33,083 nucleotides of DNA. It comes from an uncultured Clostridia bacterium. Its GTDB lineage: Bacteria; Bacillota; Clostridia; Christensenellales; UBA1242. Positions 16,334 to 23,985 of the stretch are shown here, piece after piece. Each line of letters starts with the position of its first letter. Position 1 is the stretch's first letter. The notes under the pieces were generated by a model, which did not search any database, had not been told where the DNA came from, and saw only the letters and a list, made by a program, of their open reading frames with translations. A program made the position numbers and the translations under genes. The DNA lies in the NCBI GenBank assembly GCA_946491735.1, contig CAMLYK010000007.1:1-33083 (forward strand). The letters run 5' to 3'.

Positions 16334-16764
16334 TGTTTTGCTATTTCAGATGTGGCAAGTTTGTCACACCTGTTATTATACTCATTATCTGAATGCCCTT
16401 TCACTTTTATCCAATTGATTTTGTGCATATTATTTAATTCAATCAATTGTTGCCATAACTCTAAGTTTTGTACGGACTTTTTATCACTTGTTCTAAAACC
16501 ATTTAATTGCCATTTTGTAATCCAATCTTCTTGAAATGCTTTAATCAAATATGCACTGTCGCTATATAGATCGATTTCGCATGGTTCTTTTAATAAATCT
16601 AATGCTTTGATCGCAGCAGTCAATTCCATTTGGTTGTTTGTAGTATTTTCTTGATAACCGCTAATTTCTTTTTTTATATCCTTATAAAATAAAATCGCTC
16701 CCCATCCTCCATCGCCGGGATTTCCGCTACATGCACCATCAGTATAAATTGTTACTTTTTTCAT
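16324..16764 (-). CDS. rnhA: Ribonuclease HI
   Basis: Degrades the RNA strand of RNA-DNA hybrids (R-loops, Okazaki primers). The carboxylate active site is visible: YTDGACSGNPGDGGWG (Asp), NNQMELTAAIKAL (Glu), IDLYSDSAYLIKAF (Asp) and the C-terminal NNRCDKLATSEI (Asp). WIKVKGHSDNEYNNRCD matches bacterial RNase HI. The start is moved from the ORF track to MKKVTIYTDG, giving 146 aa; the extra 12 upstream residues (MTNKDCFFIIMI) are encoded by the promoter itself. There is no Shine-Dalgarno sequence and the promoter is immediately upstream, so the message is probably leaderless. Confidence 0.93.
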   Translation of the reverse strand: MKKVTIYTDGACSGNPGDGGWGAILFYKDIKKEISGYQENTTNNQMELTAAIKALDLLKEPCEIDLYSDSAYLIKAFQEDWITKWQLNGFRTSDKKSVQNLELWQQLIELNNMHKINWIKVKGHSDNEYNNRCDKLATSEIAKHKK

Positions 16765-16771
16765 AATCATT

Positions 16772-16800
16772 ATTATAAAAAAACAATCCTTATTTGTCAA
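16772..16800 (-). promoter_or_regulatory. rnhA promoter, predicted leaderless
   Basis: Perfect TTGACA (16800-16795), 17-base spacer and perfect TATAAT (16777-16772). The expected start is at 16765 or 16764, and the A of the rnhA ATG is 16764. Confidence 0.85.
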
Positions 16801-16862
16801 ATAAATAAGGATATAATAGATTTGAATGCTTCAAATAAAAACATTATAAATTTATATAATTT

Positions 16863-16937
16863 TGGCAGGGGAGACGCGATTCGAACACGCAACCGACGGT
16901 TTTGGAGACCGCTACTCTACCATTGAGCCACTCCCCT
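16863..16937 (-). tRNA. tRNA-Trp (anticodon CCA)
   Basis: The acceptor stem AGGGGAG/CTCCCCT, the D arm GGCTCAATGGTAGAG, the anticodon loop CTCCAAAA with anticodon CCA, and the T arm GCGTGTTCGAATCGC are all present. Discriminator G and an encoded CCA complete the gene. It has its own consensus promoter and lies between rny and rnhA on the same strand. Confidence 0.97.
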
Positions 16938-16946
16938 ATTTTTTTT

Positions 16947-16975
16947 ATTATACAATACTTAAAATTCATTGTCAA
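16947..16975 (-). promoter_or_regulatory. Promoter of tRNA-Trp
   Basis: Perfect TTGACA (16975-16970), 17-base spacer and perfect TATAAT (16952-16947), ending 9 bases before the mature tRNA 5' end. A full-consensus sigma-A promoter is typical of stable RNA genes. Confidence 0.9.
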
Positions 16976-17042
16976 GAAAAGTCAACATTTTATTGGGTTT
17001 TATTTTTTTATAAATATAATTCAGCAAAATAATAATAAAATA

Positions 17043-17074
17043 AAAAAATAGCCTTTCAATAAGACTATTTTTTT
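17043..17074 (-). terminator. Rho-independent terminator of rny
   Basis: On the - strand AATAGTCTT pairs with AAGGCTATT (one G-U pair), and the stem is followed by TTTTTTT. It begins about 14 bases after the rny stop. Confidence 0.85.
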
Positions 17075-17087
17075 AATTAAAGTTTAT

Positions 17088-18683
17088 TTATTTTGCAGTG
17101 TCTGTAAATCGAGATTCTCTAATTACATTTACTTTAATATGACCTGGATACTCTAGTTTTGCTTCGATTGCTTTTGCGATGTCGTGAGCTAAAACTTGAG
17201 CTTCATCATCGCTGATTTGTTCAGGTTTGACCATAACACGAATTTCACGTCCAGCTTGAATAGCATAAGTTTTCTCTACTCCGCTGAATGAGTTTGCTAT
17301 ATCCTCAAGATCTTGCAAACGTTTGATATAATTTTCAATAGACTCTCTTCTTGCGCCTGGTCTAGCACTAGATATAGCATCTGCAGCTTGAACCAAAACT
17401 GCTTCAAGCGTTTTAGGTTCAACATCATTATGATGTGCCTCAATACAATGAATTACTGCTTCACTTTCTTTATATTTTCTAGCAAGTTCCACACCAATGC
17501 TTACGTGTGTACCTTCAACCTCGTGATCAACAGCTTTACCTATATCGTGAAGTAATCCAGCTCTTCTAGCGACTTTTTCGTTCGCTCCCACTTCAGCAGC
17601 CAACATTCCGGCGATATATGATACCTCTAATGAATGATTTAATACATTTTGACCATAACTTGTACGATATTTTAGTCTACCTAAAACCTTGACAATTTCA
17701 GGATGAAGATTGTGAATATCTGCATCAAAACATGCATTTTCTCCCGCTTCTTTGATCGTTTCATCTACATCTCTTTGAGCCTTTTGAACTAATTCTTCAA
17801 TTCTGGCAGGATGAATTCTTCCATCCATGATCAATTTTTCCAAAGCGATACGTGCCACTTCACGTCTGACTGGGTCAAAGCCCGAAAGTGTGATTGCTTC
17901 AGGGGTGTCATCTACAATGAAATCAATTCCCGTAGCAGCCTCTAATGCACGTATATTTCTACCCTCACGTCCGATGATTCTACCTTTCATTTCTTCATTA
18001 GGCAAAGTCACTGTACTGGTAGTCACTTCACTGGTGTGATCAGCAGCACATTTTTGTATTGCTAATGTGATAATGTTCCTAGCTTTTTTCTCTGCTTCAT
18101 CTTTTGCTTTATCCTCAATTTCTTTTGCAATTTTTATTGCATCAATTTTGGCTTCTTCGGTGTAGCGGTCAATAATTACTTGTTTTGCCTCATCCTTAGT
18201 CATTTGACTAACTTTTTCTAACTCTTTGATGATATTTTCTTGCATCTCATCAAGAGCATTTTCTTTGCTAGCAAGAGCCTCAATTTGATTGTGTACTTTT
18301 TCTTTTGCTTGTTCTAATTCTTCCGATTTTTTATCAAGAGCAGTTTCACGTTTAGTAATTAATTCTTCACGAGCATAGAGACGTTCTTCGCTGCGTTTTG
18401 CCTCTTCTCTACGTTCTTTGTTTTCTTGCTCAAAAGTTGATTTTAATATACCAATTTCTTTGTTAGTTTGTTCAACTTGCTCTTTCTTGATTTTATCTGC
18501 CTGAGCATAAGCATCTTCTAATATTTTATCTGCATTTTTTTTAGCCGATTTAGATTTTTTATTCATAATCACGGCATAAATACCAAAACCAGCACCTATA
18601 CCGACCAAAAATAGCACAATAGATAAAATAGTCGCCAAACCATTACTTACGCTACATAGCAAACTTAAATTTACTATGTTCAT
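17088..18683 (-). CDS. rny: Ribonuclease Y
   Basis: Membrane-anchored endoribonuclease that starts mRNA turnover in many Firmicutes. An N-terminal transmembrane helix ([21 protein letters not shown]) is followed by a long charged coiled coil (about residues 45-200). Next comes a KH RNA-binding domain ([20 protein letters not shown]) and an HD metal-dependent phosphodiesterase domain with [12 protein letters not shown] and EAHHNDVEP. The 531-aa length is close to the B. subtilis protein. The ATG is preceded by AAAGGTAGG. Transcribed alone from its own promoter. Confidence 0.97.
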   Translation of the reverse strand: MNIVNLSLLCSVSNGLATILSIVLFLVGIGAGFGIYAVIMNKKSKSAKKNADKILEDAYAQADKIKKEQVEQTNKEIGILKSTFEQENKERREEAKRSEERLYAREELITKRETALDKKSEELEQAKEKVHNQIEALASKENALDEMQENIIKELEKVSQMTKDEAKQVIIDRYTEEAKIDAIKIAKEIEDKAKDEAEKKARNIITLAIQKCAADHTSEVTTSTVTLPNEEMKGRIIGREGRNIRALEAATGIDFIVDDTPEAITLSGFDPVRREVARIALEKLIMDGRIHPARIEELVQKAQRDVDETIKEAGENACFDADIHNLHPEIVKVLGRLKYRTSYGQNVLNHSLEVSYIAGMLAAEVGANEKVARRAGLLHDIGKAVDHEVEGTHVSIGVELARKYKESEAVIHCIEAHHNDVEPKTLEAVLVQAADAISSARPGARRESIENYIKRLQDLEDIANSFSGVEKTYAIQAGREIRVMVKPEQISDDEAQVLAHDIAKAIEAKLEYPGHIKVNVIRESRFTDTAK

Positions 18684-18720
18684 TTTTACCTACCTTTCAT
18701 GTCATTTTCACGACATTAAT

Positions 18721-18749
18721 ATTTTACAATATTTGTTGGTATAAGTCAA
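18721..18749 (-). promoter_or_regulatory. rny promoter
   Basis: TTGACT (18749-18744), 17-base spacer and TAAAAT (18726-18721), leaving a leader of about 30 bases before the rny ATG. Confidence 0.75.
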
Positions 18750-18762
18750 GTCCTATGGATAC

Positions 18763-18794
18763 AAAATAAAATTCATTTTATTTAATAAAATGAA
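18763..18794 (-). terminator. Probable terminator of the iscS-thiI pair
   Basis: TTCATTTTATT and AATAAAATGAA form an 11-bp, mostly A-T stem with a very short loop. On the - strand it is followed by TTTTATTTTGT. It lies about 90 bases beyond the thiI stop. The low G+C content makes it a weak candidate. Confidence 0.45.
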
Positions 18795-18885
18795 AACACA
18801 TTAAACAATATTAATAAGCATGATATATGTAGCGTATATATTAAAATAATTACACAATATATTGGATAAATATGAAAAAAATTTA

Positions 18886-20034
18886 TTATTTTTCCAAATC
18901 TATGATTTCAATATTGTTGATAATTAAATTAATTAGATTATTTAAATCAATCTTCTTTTCTTCGAATTCGGCATCTTTAATTTTAGGTTTTATTATTGGA
19001 TTTCTTGGCAAAAAGACAGTACAACAGTCTTCATAAGGCAGAATACTCGTTTCATATGTGTCAATATCTTTAGCAATTTTTATAATTTCTTCTTTGTTAA
19101 AACTAATTAATGGACGCAATACAGGATATTTTGCCACTGCATTGGTGCTTGTCAAACTTTCAATAGTTTGGCTTGCCACTTGGCCAAGGCTTTCTCCTGT
19201 GATAATTGTTTTATATTTATACTGTTCACATAAAATGTTTGCGACTCTAATCATAGAACGCCTCAATAAATTGATGGCATATTCACTTTTGCAGTTGACA
19301 TGAAATTCTTCCTGCAATTTTGTCATGCTACAAATATACATATATTTTGACCCAATATATGGCTGAATCTTTTTTGCTAACGTTATAACTTTTTCTTTAG
19401 CTTGTGGGCTTGTGTAAGGAAAGCTATCAAAATGTAATATATCTTGTCTCAAACCTCTTTTTGCCATACAAAAAGCAGCAACTGGACTATCTATTCCCCC
19501 ACTCAACAGCAACAATCCATTACGTTTCTCATCTAATGGAAGACCTGAATATGTATAAATTATATCATAAAATATGAAGGTAAAACCATTTTCTCGTATA
19601 TCTACATGAATTGTTAGTTTCGGATTATGAATATCTACTTTTGCATTTTTGTTGTTATTTAAAATAATTTCTCCTAAATCTGCTTCAAATTCATTTGATT
19701 TTACAGGGAAAGTTTTGTCTGCACGATTGACATCGCATTTGAACGAGGTATTGATGTCTAATGATGAAATGTATTTTGTTATACTTTCTATATCGTTTTT
19801 AATTTCTATTGCTTTGGATATAGAGTGTATTCCAAATACGCACTTTAATTTTGAGATTATCTCGTTTTCATCTTCGTAGTTACGAATTACAAATCGATTT
19901 TGAATTGTTTCGATTTTATATATACAATTTTTTAGCGCAGTTTTAATATTATTCAATAACAATTTTATAAAATATTTTTTATTGCCACCTTTTAAGTGAA
20001 TTTCATTAAATCTGATCAATATTACATTATTCAT
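18886..20034 (-). CDS. thiI: tRNA 4-thiouridine synthase ThiI
   Basis: Makes 4-thiouridine at position 8 of tRNA and can supply sulfur for thiazole synthesis. The N-terminal ferredoxin-like and THUMP domains (about residues 1-165) bind tRNA. The PP-loop ATP site is LLLSGGIDSPVAAF near residue 178, and TGESLGQVASQT is typical of the AANH core. The 382-aa length matches the short form without a C-terminal rhodanese domain, as in most Firmicutes. It overlaps the cysteine desulfurase gene by 4 bases, and that partner would deliver the persulfide sulfur. AGAGG lies upstream of its ATG inside the neighbour. Confidence 0.95.
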   Translation of the reverse strand: MNNVILIRFNEIHLKGGNKKYFIKLLLNNIKTALKNCIYKIETIQNRFVIRNYEDENEIISKLKCVFGIHSISKAIEIKNDIESITKYISSLDINTSFKCDVNRADKTFPVKSNEFEADLGEIILNNNKNAKVDIHNPKLTIHVDIRENGFTFIFYDIIYTYSGLPLDEKRNGLLLLSGGIDSPVAAFCMAKRGLRQDILHFDSFPYTSPQAKEKVITLAKKIQPYIGSKYMYICSMTKLQEEFHVNCKSEYAINLLRRSMIRVANILCEQYKYKTIITGESLGQVASQTIESLTSTNAVAKYPVLRPLISFNKEEIIKIAKDIDTYETSILPYEDCCTVFLPRNPIIKPKIKDAEFEEKKIDLNNLINLIINNIEIIDLEK

Positions 20035-21137
20035 TTGTTCAACCTCTTATTTAATTCAGTAACTGTTTCATTTAAAGCACTTGCTAGCAAAATACAATCT
20101 TTTTCACAAATCTCTGCACCGAAACTAATTCTTATTGCACCATCTAAATATTCATTTGGCACTATGCCCTTTAAAACTCTATTTTGCCCTGCCTTGCTAT
20201 TACATGCGGAGCCTGTCCCAATCAAAAACCCTTTTGATTCAAGCATGTGCTCAATAGTTTCTCCTCGCAATCCCTTGAAACACAAAGAAATGATATTGTC
20301 AACACATTTTTTATCAGACACTAGGTAATAATCGACTTTAAAATTATCTAAAATCAAATTTTTCTTTTGAGAATAATCTAAAATTTGTACATTGTTCATT
20401 GCAGTTTTGAACGCTTGTATTGCAGGGAAATTTTCAGTACCAGAACGCAAATTCATTTCCTGTCCGCCACCCAATATGAATGGTTTGAATTTATTTACAT
20501 TAGTTATAAATAATCCGCCTATACCCTTTGGACCATTAATTTTGTGTGCTGAAATGGTGTAAAAATCGACTCCCAACTTTGATAAATCAATTTTTATTTT
20601 TCCTACAGCTTGTACCCCATCAGAGTGAACTAATATGTTCGGATTAATTTCCTTTGCTCGTTTTGTAATATATTCAATATCATTTATAGCGCCCGTTTCA
20701 TTGCTAACATGAATAACTGAAATAAAAGCCACTTCACTATCAATTAAATCGATCAACTTATCAGTGTCAACACTCCCATTTTTATTTAAAGGAACAAAAA
20801 TTATATTATATCCATTTTCTTTTAATTTTTTTGCAGTTTCATATACTGAACTATGTTCTCCACTACTGATTAAATATTTTTTATCTTTACGTGTCACCAT
20901 TGAATTCAATACGGCATTATTGCTTTCGGTAGCAGAACCTGTGAAGATAAAGGTAGATTTTGCTTTTGCATTGAATTTTTTTAAAAAGAAATTTCTAGTT
21001 TCTTCAATATTCTTTTTCACATCAACTGATGGCAAATACAATGAACTTGGATTAAAATAATTATCACTTGCTTCAATATAACTATCAAGTGATTCTTTGC
21101 TTAATTTTGTAGTTGATGCATTGTCAAAATAAAACAT
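20031..21137 (-). CDS. Cysteine desulfurase (NifS/IscS family) paired with ThiI
   Basis: PLP enzyme that removes sulfur from cysteine as a protein-bound persulfide. The N-terminus YFDNASTTKLS is typical. The cofactor lysine is in ISAHKINGPKGIGG, the PLP aspartate region is ILVHSDGVQAVGK, and the active-site cysteine is in GTGSACNSKAG. LRSGTENFPAI is another family motif. The 368-aa length is typical of the ThiI-associated desulfurase (NifZ in B. subtilis). The stop overlaps the thiI start by 4 bases. There is no ribosome-binding site, and a promoter sits immediately upstream so that the predicted start is the A of the ATG. Confidence 0.95.
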   Translation of the reverse strand: MFYFDNASTTKLSKESLDSYIEASDNYFNPSSLYLPSVDVKKNIEETRNFFLKKFNAKAKSTFIFTGSATESNNAVLNSMVTRKDKKYLISSGEHSSVYETAKKLKENGYNIIFVPLNKNGSVDTDKLIDLIDSEVAFISVIHVSNETGAINDIEYITKRAKEINPNILVHSDGVQAVGKIKIDLSKLGVDFYTISAHKINGPKGIGGLFITNVNKFKPFILGGGQEMNLRSGTENFPAIQAFKTAMNNVQILDYSQKKNLILDNFKVDYYLVSDKKCVDNIISLCFKGLRGETIEHMLESKGFLIGTGSACNSKAGQNRVLKGIVPNEYLDGAIRISFGAEICEKDCILLASALNETVTELNKRLNK

Positions 21138-21143
21138 GATTAT

Positions 21144-21172
21144 AGTATATCATGTTTTTTATATTTTTACAA
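21144..21172 (-). promoter_or_regulatory. Promoter of the cysteine desulfurase/thiI operon, predicted leaderless
   Basis: TTGTAA (21172-21167), 17-base spacer and TATACT (21149-21144). The expected start, seven bases on, is 21137, the A of the ATG. An ATGATATAC...ATCAT partial dyad overlaps the -10 and the start codon. Confidence 0.6.
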
Positions 21173-21185
21173 TATTTTAAATAAA

Positions 21186-21836
21186 TTATGGTACAAGATT
21201 GAGTGTTTTTCCTATAATAGAACCATTCAAATAAACCTCTGGTACTTTTCCAACAATTATGCTTTCTGCTAATAGTACTTGATTAGTTGTGTAAATTTCA
21301 TATGATTTAATGGGCAAAACAATATTTACATGTACATTAATATACAAATACAACGTGTGTTTAGTCATATTTATTCCTGCAGATTCAAATAGGCTTTCAA
21401 AATTGCTACCTACAGCGCCAATAGGTGTAAGTTTAAAATTGATTACTGGTCCACGTCCAATCAAGAACGGAATTCCAGAAAGTGTACCCAAATTGATATT
21501 CAAACCATTATTACCTAGTGATGACATCTCTATTTGTGTCTGTTCTACTATTTTACGTGAGATGCTATTTATCTCGTATTGATTCGCTGTAAATGAAGCA
21601 ATTTCTCCATTTGTCGTATAATTAATGTTTATCAATGAATCGTATGCCAACGTTTGATTTATAACCTTACTGACTGCCCTATTGATAGCCTCTTCTGTCA
21701 ATGCTCGCGTTTCTGCTGATGTATATGTTTTGATAACTGGACTAGCGACGAAAAAATAATAGATCAATATAATAAATATAAAAATTACAATGAAAAATTT
21801 TATGAAAAAAGTTTTTTTTCTTATTAATCTTTTCAT
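21186..21836 (-). CDS. yunB: Sporulation protein YunB
   Basis: Conserved in endospore formers; in B. subtilis it is made in the mother cell and needed for efficient sporulation, biochemical role unknown. An N-terminal membrane anchor (FFIKFFIVIFIFIILIYYFFV) follows a basic start (MKRLIRKK). The soluble part has the family pattern: EEAINRAVSKVINQ, NINLGTLSGIPFLIGRGP and an ending in GKVPEVYLNG. The 216-aa length is close to the family norm. No good ribosome-binding site is visible before this ATG. It follows spoVAE after 82 bases on the same strand, with other sporulation genes upstream. Confidence 0.88.
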   Translation of the reverse strand: MKRLIRKKTFFIKFFIVIFIFIILIYYFFVASPVIKTYTSAETRALTEEAINRAVSKVINQTLAYDSLININYTTNGEIASFTANQYEINSISRKIVEQTQIEMSSLGNNGLNINLGTLSGIPFLIGRGPVINFKLTPIGAVGSNFESLFESAGINMTKHTLYLYINVHVNIVLPIKSYEIYTTNQVLLAESIIVGKVPEVYLNGSIIGKTLNLVP

Positions 21837-21918
21837 GTTTTATATTTATTAAAATTTTTATATATTAAGTTGATTTCGCCATAATATTACAAAATCTTTT
21901 ATTTATTTTGTAGTGTCG

Positions 21919-22296
21919 TCAGTGTCCTCCGCGTTTTGTTTTGCTACTAAATATGAGTGCAAAAATAAATGAAGCAAATATGGCCATTGCAATTCCTCCA
22001 GCGGATGCAGTCAGCCCTCCTGTAAATATTCCGATTATTCCATCTTCTTTTGCTGCCATGATTGCACCTCGTGCAAGATTTGCTCCAAAACCTATGATTG
22101 GAACGCTTGCTCCAGCCTTAGCAAATTCTTTGAACGGAGCATAAATATTAAACACTTCTAGAATCATTCCAATTATTAAAAACAACACTAAAATTCTAGC
22201 GGTGGTTATCTTTGTACGGATTACCAAGATTTGAGCCAAAAAACATATGAATCCACCTACTAAAAATGATATTACATAATCCCAAATACTAAACAT
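21919..22296 (-). CDS. spoVAE: Stage V sporulation protein AE
   Basis: Small integral membrane protein of the SpoVA channel that moves Ca-dipicolinate into the forespore and releases it at germination. Its 125 residues are mostly hydrophobic helices (YVISFLVGGFICFLAQILV, ARILVLFLIIGMILEVF, IAMAIFASFIFALIFS). The motif PFKEFAKAGASVPIIGFGANLARG is characteristic and recurs in related form in SpoVAC. AAAGGAT precedes the ATG. Third gene of a spoVAC-AD-AE set transcribed together. Confidence 0.94.
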   Translation of the reverse strand: MFSIWDYVISFLVGGFICFLAQILVIRTKITTARILVLFLIIGMILEVFNIYAPFKEFAKAGASVPIIGFGANLARGAIMAAKEDGIIGIFTGGLTASAGGIAMAIFASFIFALIFSSKTKRGGH

Positions 22297-22335
22297 CTTT
22301 TATCCTTTTAAATTATTACAATTGTTACCAATTTT

Positions 22336-23385
22336 TTATTTTTTAATAGATTTTTTATTTTTGCTAGTTTTATTTGAAATTTTTTTGTTTTCATCCGCTA
22401 CATACACTAATTCAACAGCGTGTGCAATGCCAGGAATGGTTTCTCCCTGTTGTGAGGTTGTAGTGCTCATTAATGCACCAGTGGACACTAGTAAAACGCG
22501 TTTGAAATCTCCTTTTTTCATTTTGTACAACACATATGAATTTAACACGCTTGCACTACATCCTGCTCCACTTCCTCCCATAAATACACGCTCTGTTTTG
22601 TCATAAATCATGCATCCACAGTCCGAATAATTTTGTCCTAAAATAATGTTTTCGTGTTCCATCAAATCTATTAATAATTCACTTCCAAGTTTTCCCAAGT
22701 CACCGGTTAAAATAATGTCATAATCGTCCACTTTATGTTTTGTATTTTCCAAATGAGTTTTAATCGTGTCACAAGCGGCAGGTGCCATAGCGGCTCCCAT
22801 ATTATTGATATCTGAAATGCCGTAATCAATAACTTTACCAAAAGTTACAGCCTCAATCTTAATTTTGCTTGCAAGATTTGAAACAATACTTGCTCCGCCA
22901 CCAGTAATTGTCCATTGTGCTGTGGGCGGGCGTTGGTTGCCCAATTCTAATGGAAAACGATATTGTCTTTCTGCACTGCTAAAGTGAGTACATGTAGCAG
23001 AAACAATATTATTGGCAATTTTATTATCTACAAATATACTACTAATCGCTAAAGATTCGGTCATATTAGCACAAGCAGAATATAGTCCAATAAATGGCAA
23101 ATTTAATTCACGAGCGGTATATGATGAACTGACAATTTGATTTAATAGATCACCACCAACGAAAAAGTCTATATCACTTATCTTTAATCCTGCTTTATCA
23201 ACTGCATTAATTATGATATCGTACAAAAGCTTACGTTCAGATTTTTCAAATGTTTTTTCCTTTAATGTATCGTCCTGAATTACATAATCAAAATAATCTT
23301 TTAATGGTCCTTTGCCTTCTAACGGTCCGACCATACTGAATCCATCCAAGATATAGACATTGTTTTTTAATTTATACGTTTGCAT
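22336..23385 (-). CDS. spoVAD: Stage V sporulation protein AD
   Basis: Thiolase-fold, membrane-associated component of the SpoVA channel that binds dipicolinic acid. Family motifs include DGFSMVGPLEGKGPLKDYFD, GLYSACANMTES, CTHFSSAERQYRFPLELGNQ and MGGSGAGCSASV. The 349-aa length is close to the B. subtilis protein; the Lys/Asn-rich tail after VELVY is an extra. Ribosome-binding site AGGAG. Lies between spoVAC and spoVAE with gaps of 19 and 39 bases. Confidence 0.97.
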   Translation of the reverse strand: MQTYKLKNNVYILDGFSMVGPLEGKGPLKDYFDYVIQDDTLKEKTFEKSERKLLYDIIINAVDKAGLKISDIDFFVGGDLLNQIVSSSYTARELNLPFIGLYSACANMTESLAISSIFVDNKIANNIVSATCTHFSSAERQYRFPLELGNQRPPTAQWTITGGGASIVSNLASKIKIEAVTFGKVIDYGISDINNMGAAMAPAACDTIKTHLENTKHKVDDYDIILTGDLGKLGSELLIDLMEHENIILGQNYSDCGCMIYDKTERVFMGGSGAGCSASVLNSYVLYKMKKGDFKRVLLVSTGALMSTTTSQQGETIPGIAHAVELVYVADENKKISNKTSKNKKSIKK

Positions 23386-23404
23386 AATAATCTCCTATAG
23401 CCCA

Positions 23405-23851
23405 TTACAAAAAATATCCTATGAAACCACATATTATTGATCCAACAACACCGCAGACTATTACAGGGCCAGCTATAGTAAACATTTTGACGCAAATTCC
23501 GTAGATAATACCTTCTTTTTTAAACTCAATAGCAGGACTAGATATAGAATTAGAAAAACCGGTTATAGGGATGACCGAACCTGCTCCTCCCCACGCACCT
23601 ATTACGTCATAAACACCAATTCCTGTAAGCAAGCATGTGATAAATATTATGGTCATTAACATACATGTGGTAACTTCACTCTCGCTTAAGTTAGGAAAAA
23701 AATATGTGTACATATCAAAAAATCCCTGACCTATAGCACATATTGTTCCTCCTAAAATAAATGCTTTGATAAGTGATGGCCATGCACGAGTTTTGGGAAC
23801 TTTTGATTCCACATACAAATTGTAATTTATATTTCTTCTATTTTTATCCAT
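23405..23851 (-). CDS. spoVAC: Stage V sporulation protein AC
   Basis: Integral membrane subunit of the SpoVA channel; the B. subtilis protein behaves as a mechanosensitive channel. Four hydrophobic segments are visible. SLIKAFILGGTICAIGQ and GAWGGAGSVIPITGFSNSISSPAIEFKKEG are strong family signatures. The start is moved from the ORF track's TTG to MDKNRRN, because GGAG lies six bases before that ATG and is itself part of the longer frame. This gives 148 aa, matching the family. First gene of the - strand spoVA operon; the divergent lipoprotein gene starts about 135 bases away. Confidence 0.96.
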   Translation of the reverse strand: MDKNRRNINYNLYVESKVPKTRAWPSLIKAFILGGTICAIGQGFFDMYTYFFPNLSESEVTTCMLMTIIFITCLLTGIGVYDVIGAWGGAGSVIPITGFSNSISSPAIEFKKEGIIYGICVKMFTIAGPVIVCGVVGSIICGFIGYFL

Positions 23852-23935
23852 AATAATCTCCAATTAGATTATTAACTAAAAAATGAAATATAAACAGTAT
23901 TGATTTAATAAAAACCATAAAAATTTTCAAAAATT

Positions 23936-23965
23936 TAAATATTTATATCAAATTTATACATAATA
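23936..23965 (+). promoter_or_regulatory. Possible sigma-G/F-type promoter of the lipoprotein gene
   Basis: TAAATA, 17-base spacer and CATAATA, compared with the sigma-G pattern TGAATA-17/18-CATACTA (from memory). It lies 20 bases before the start codon. The region is A/T-rich, so chance matches are likely; the neighbouring forespore genes make it worth noting. Confidence 0.35.
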
Positions 23966-23985
23966 ATGGTAGCAAAGGAGTAATT

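Noticed and set aside
19996-20328. 110-codon ORF on the + strand
   Set aside because: Antisense shadow of the cysteine desulfurase and thiI junction.
23852-23863. TTG start of spoVAC given by the ORF track
   Set aside because: The GGAG ribosome-binding site lies within those codons and serves the ATG at 23851.
23864-23935. Sigma-G promoter for spoVAC-AD-AE
   Set aside because: I expected one, but no -35/-10 pair at correct spacing stands out in this A/T-rich stretch.
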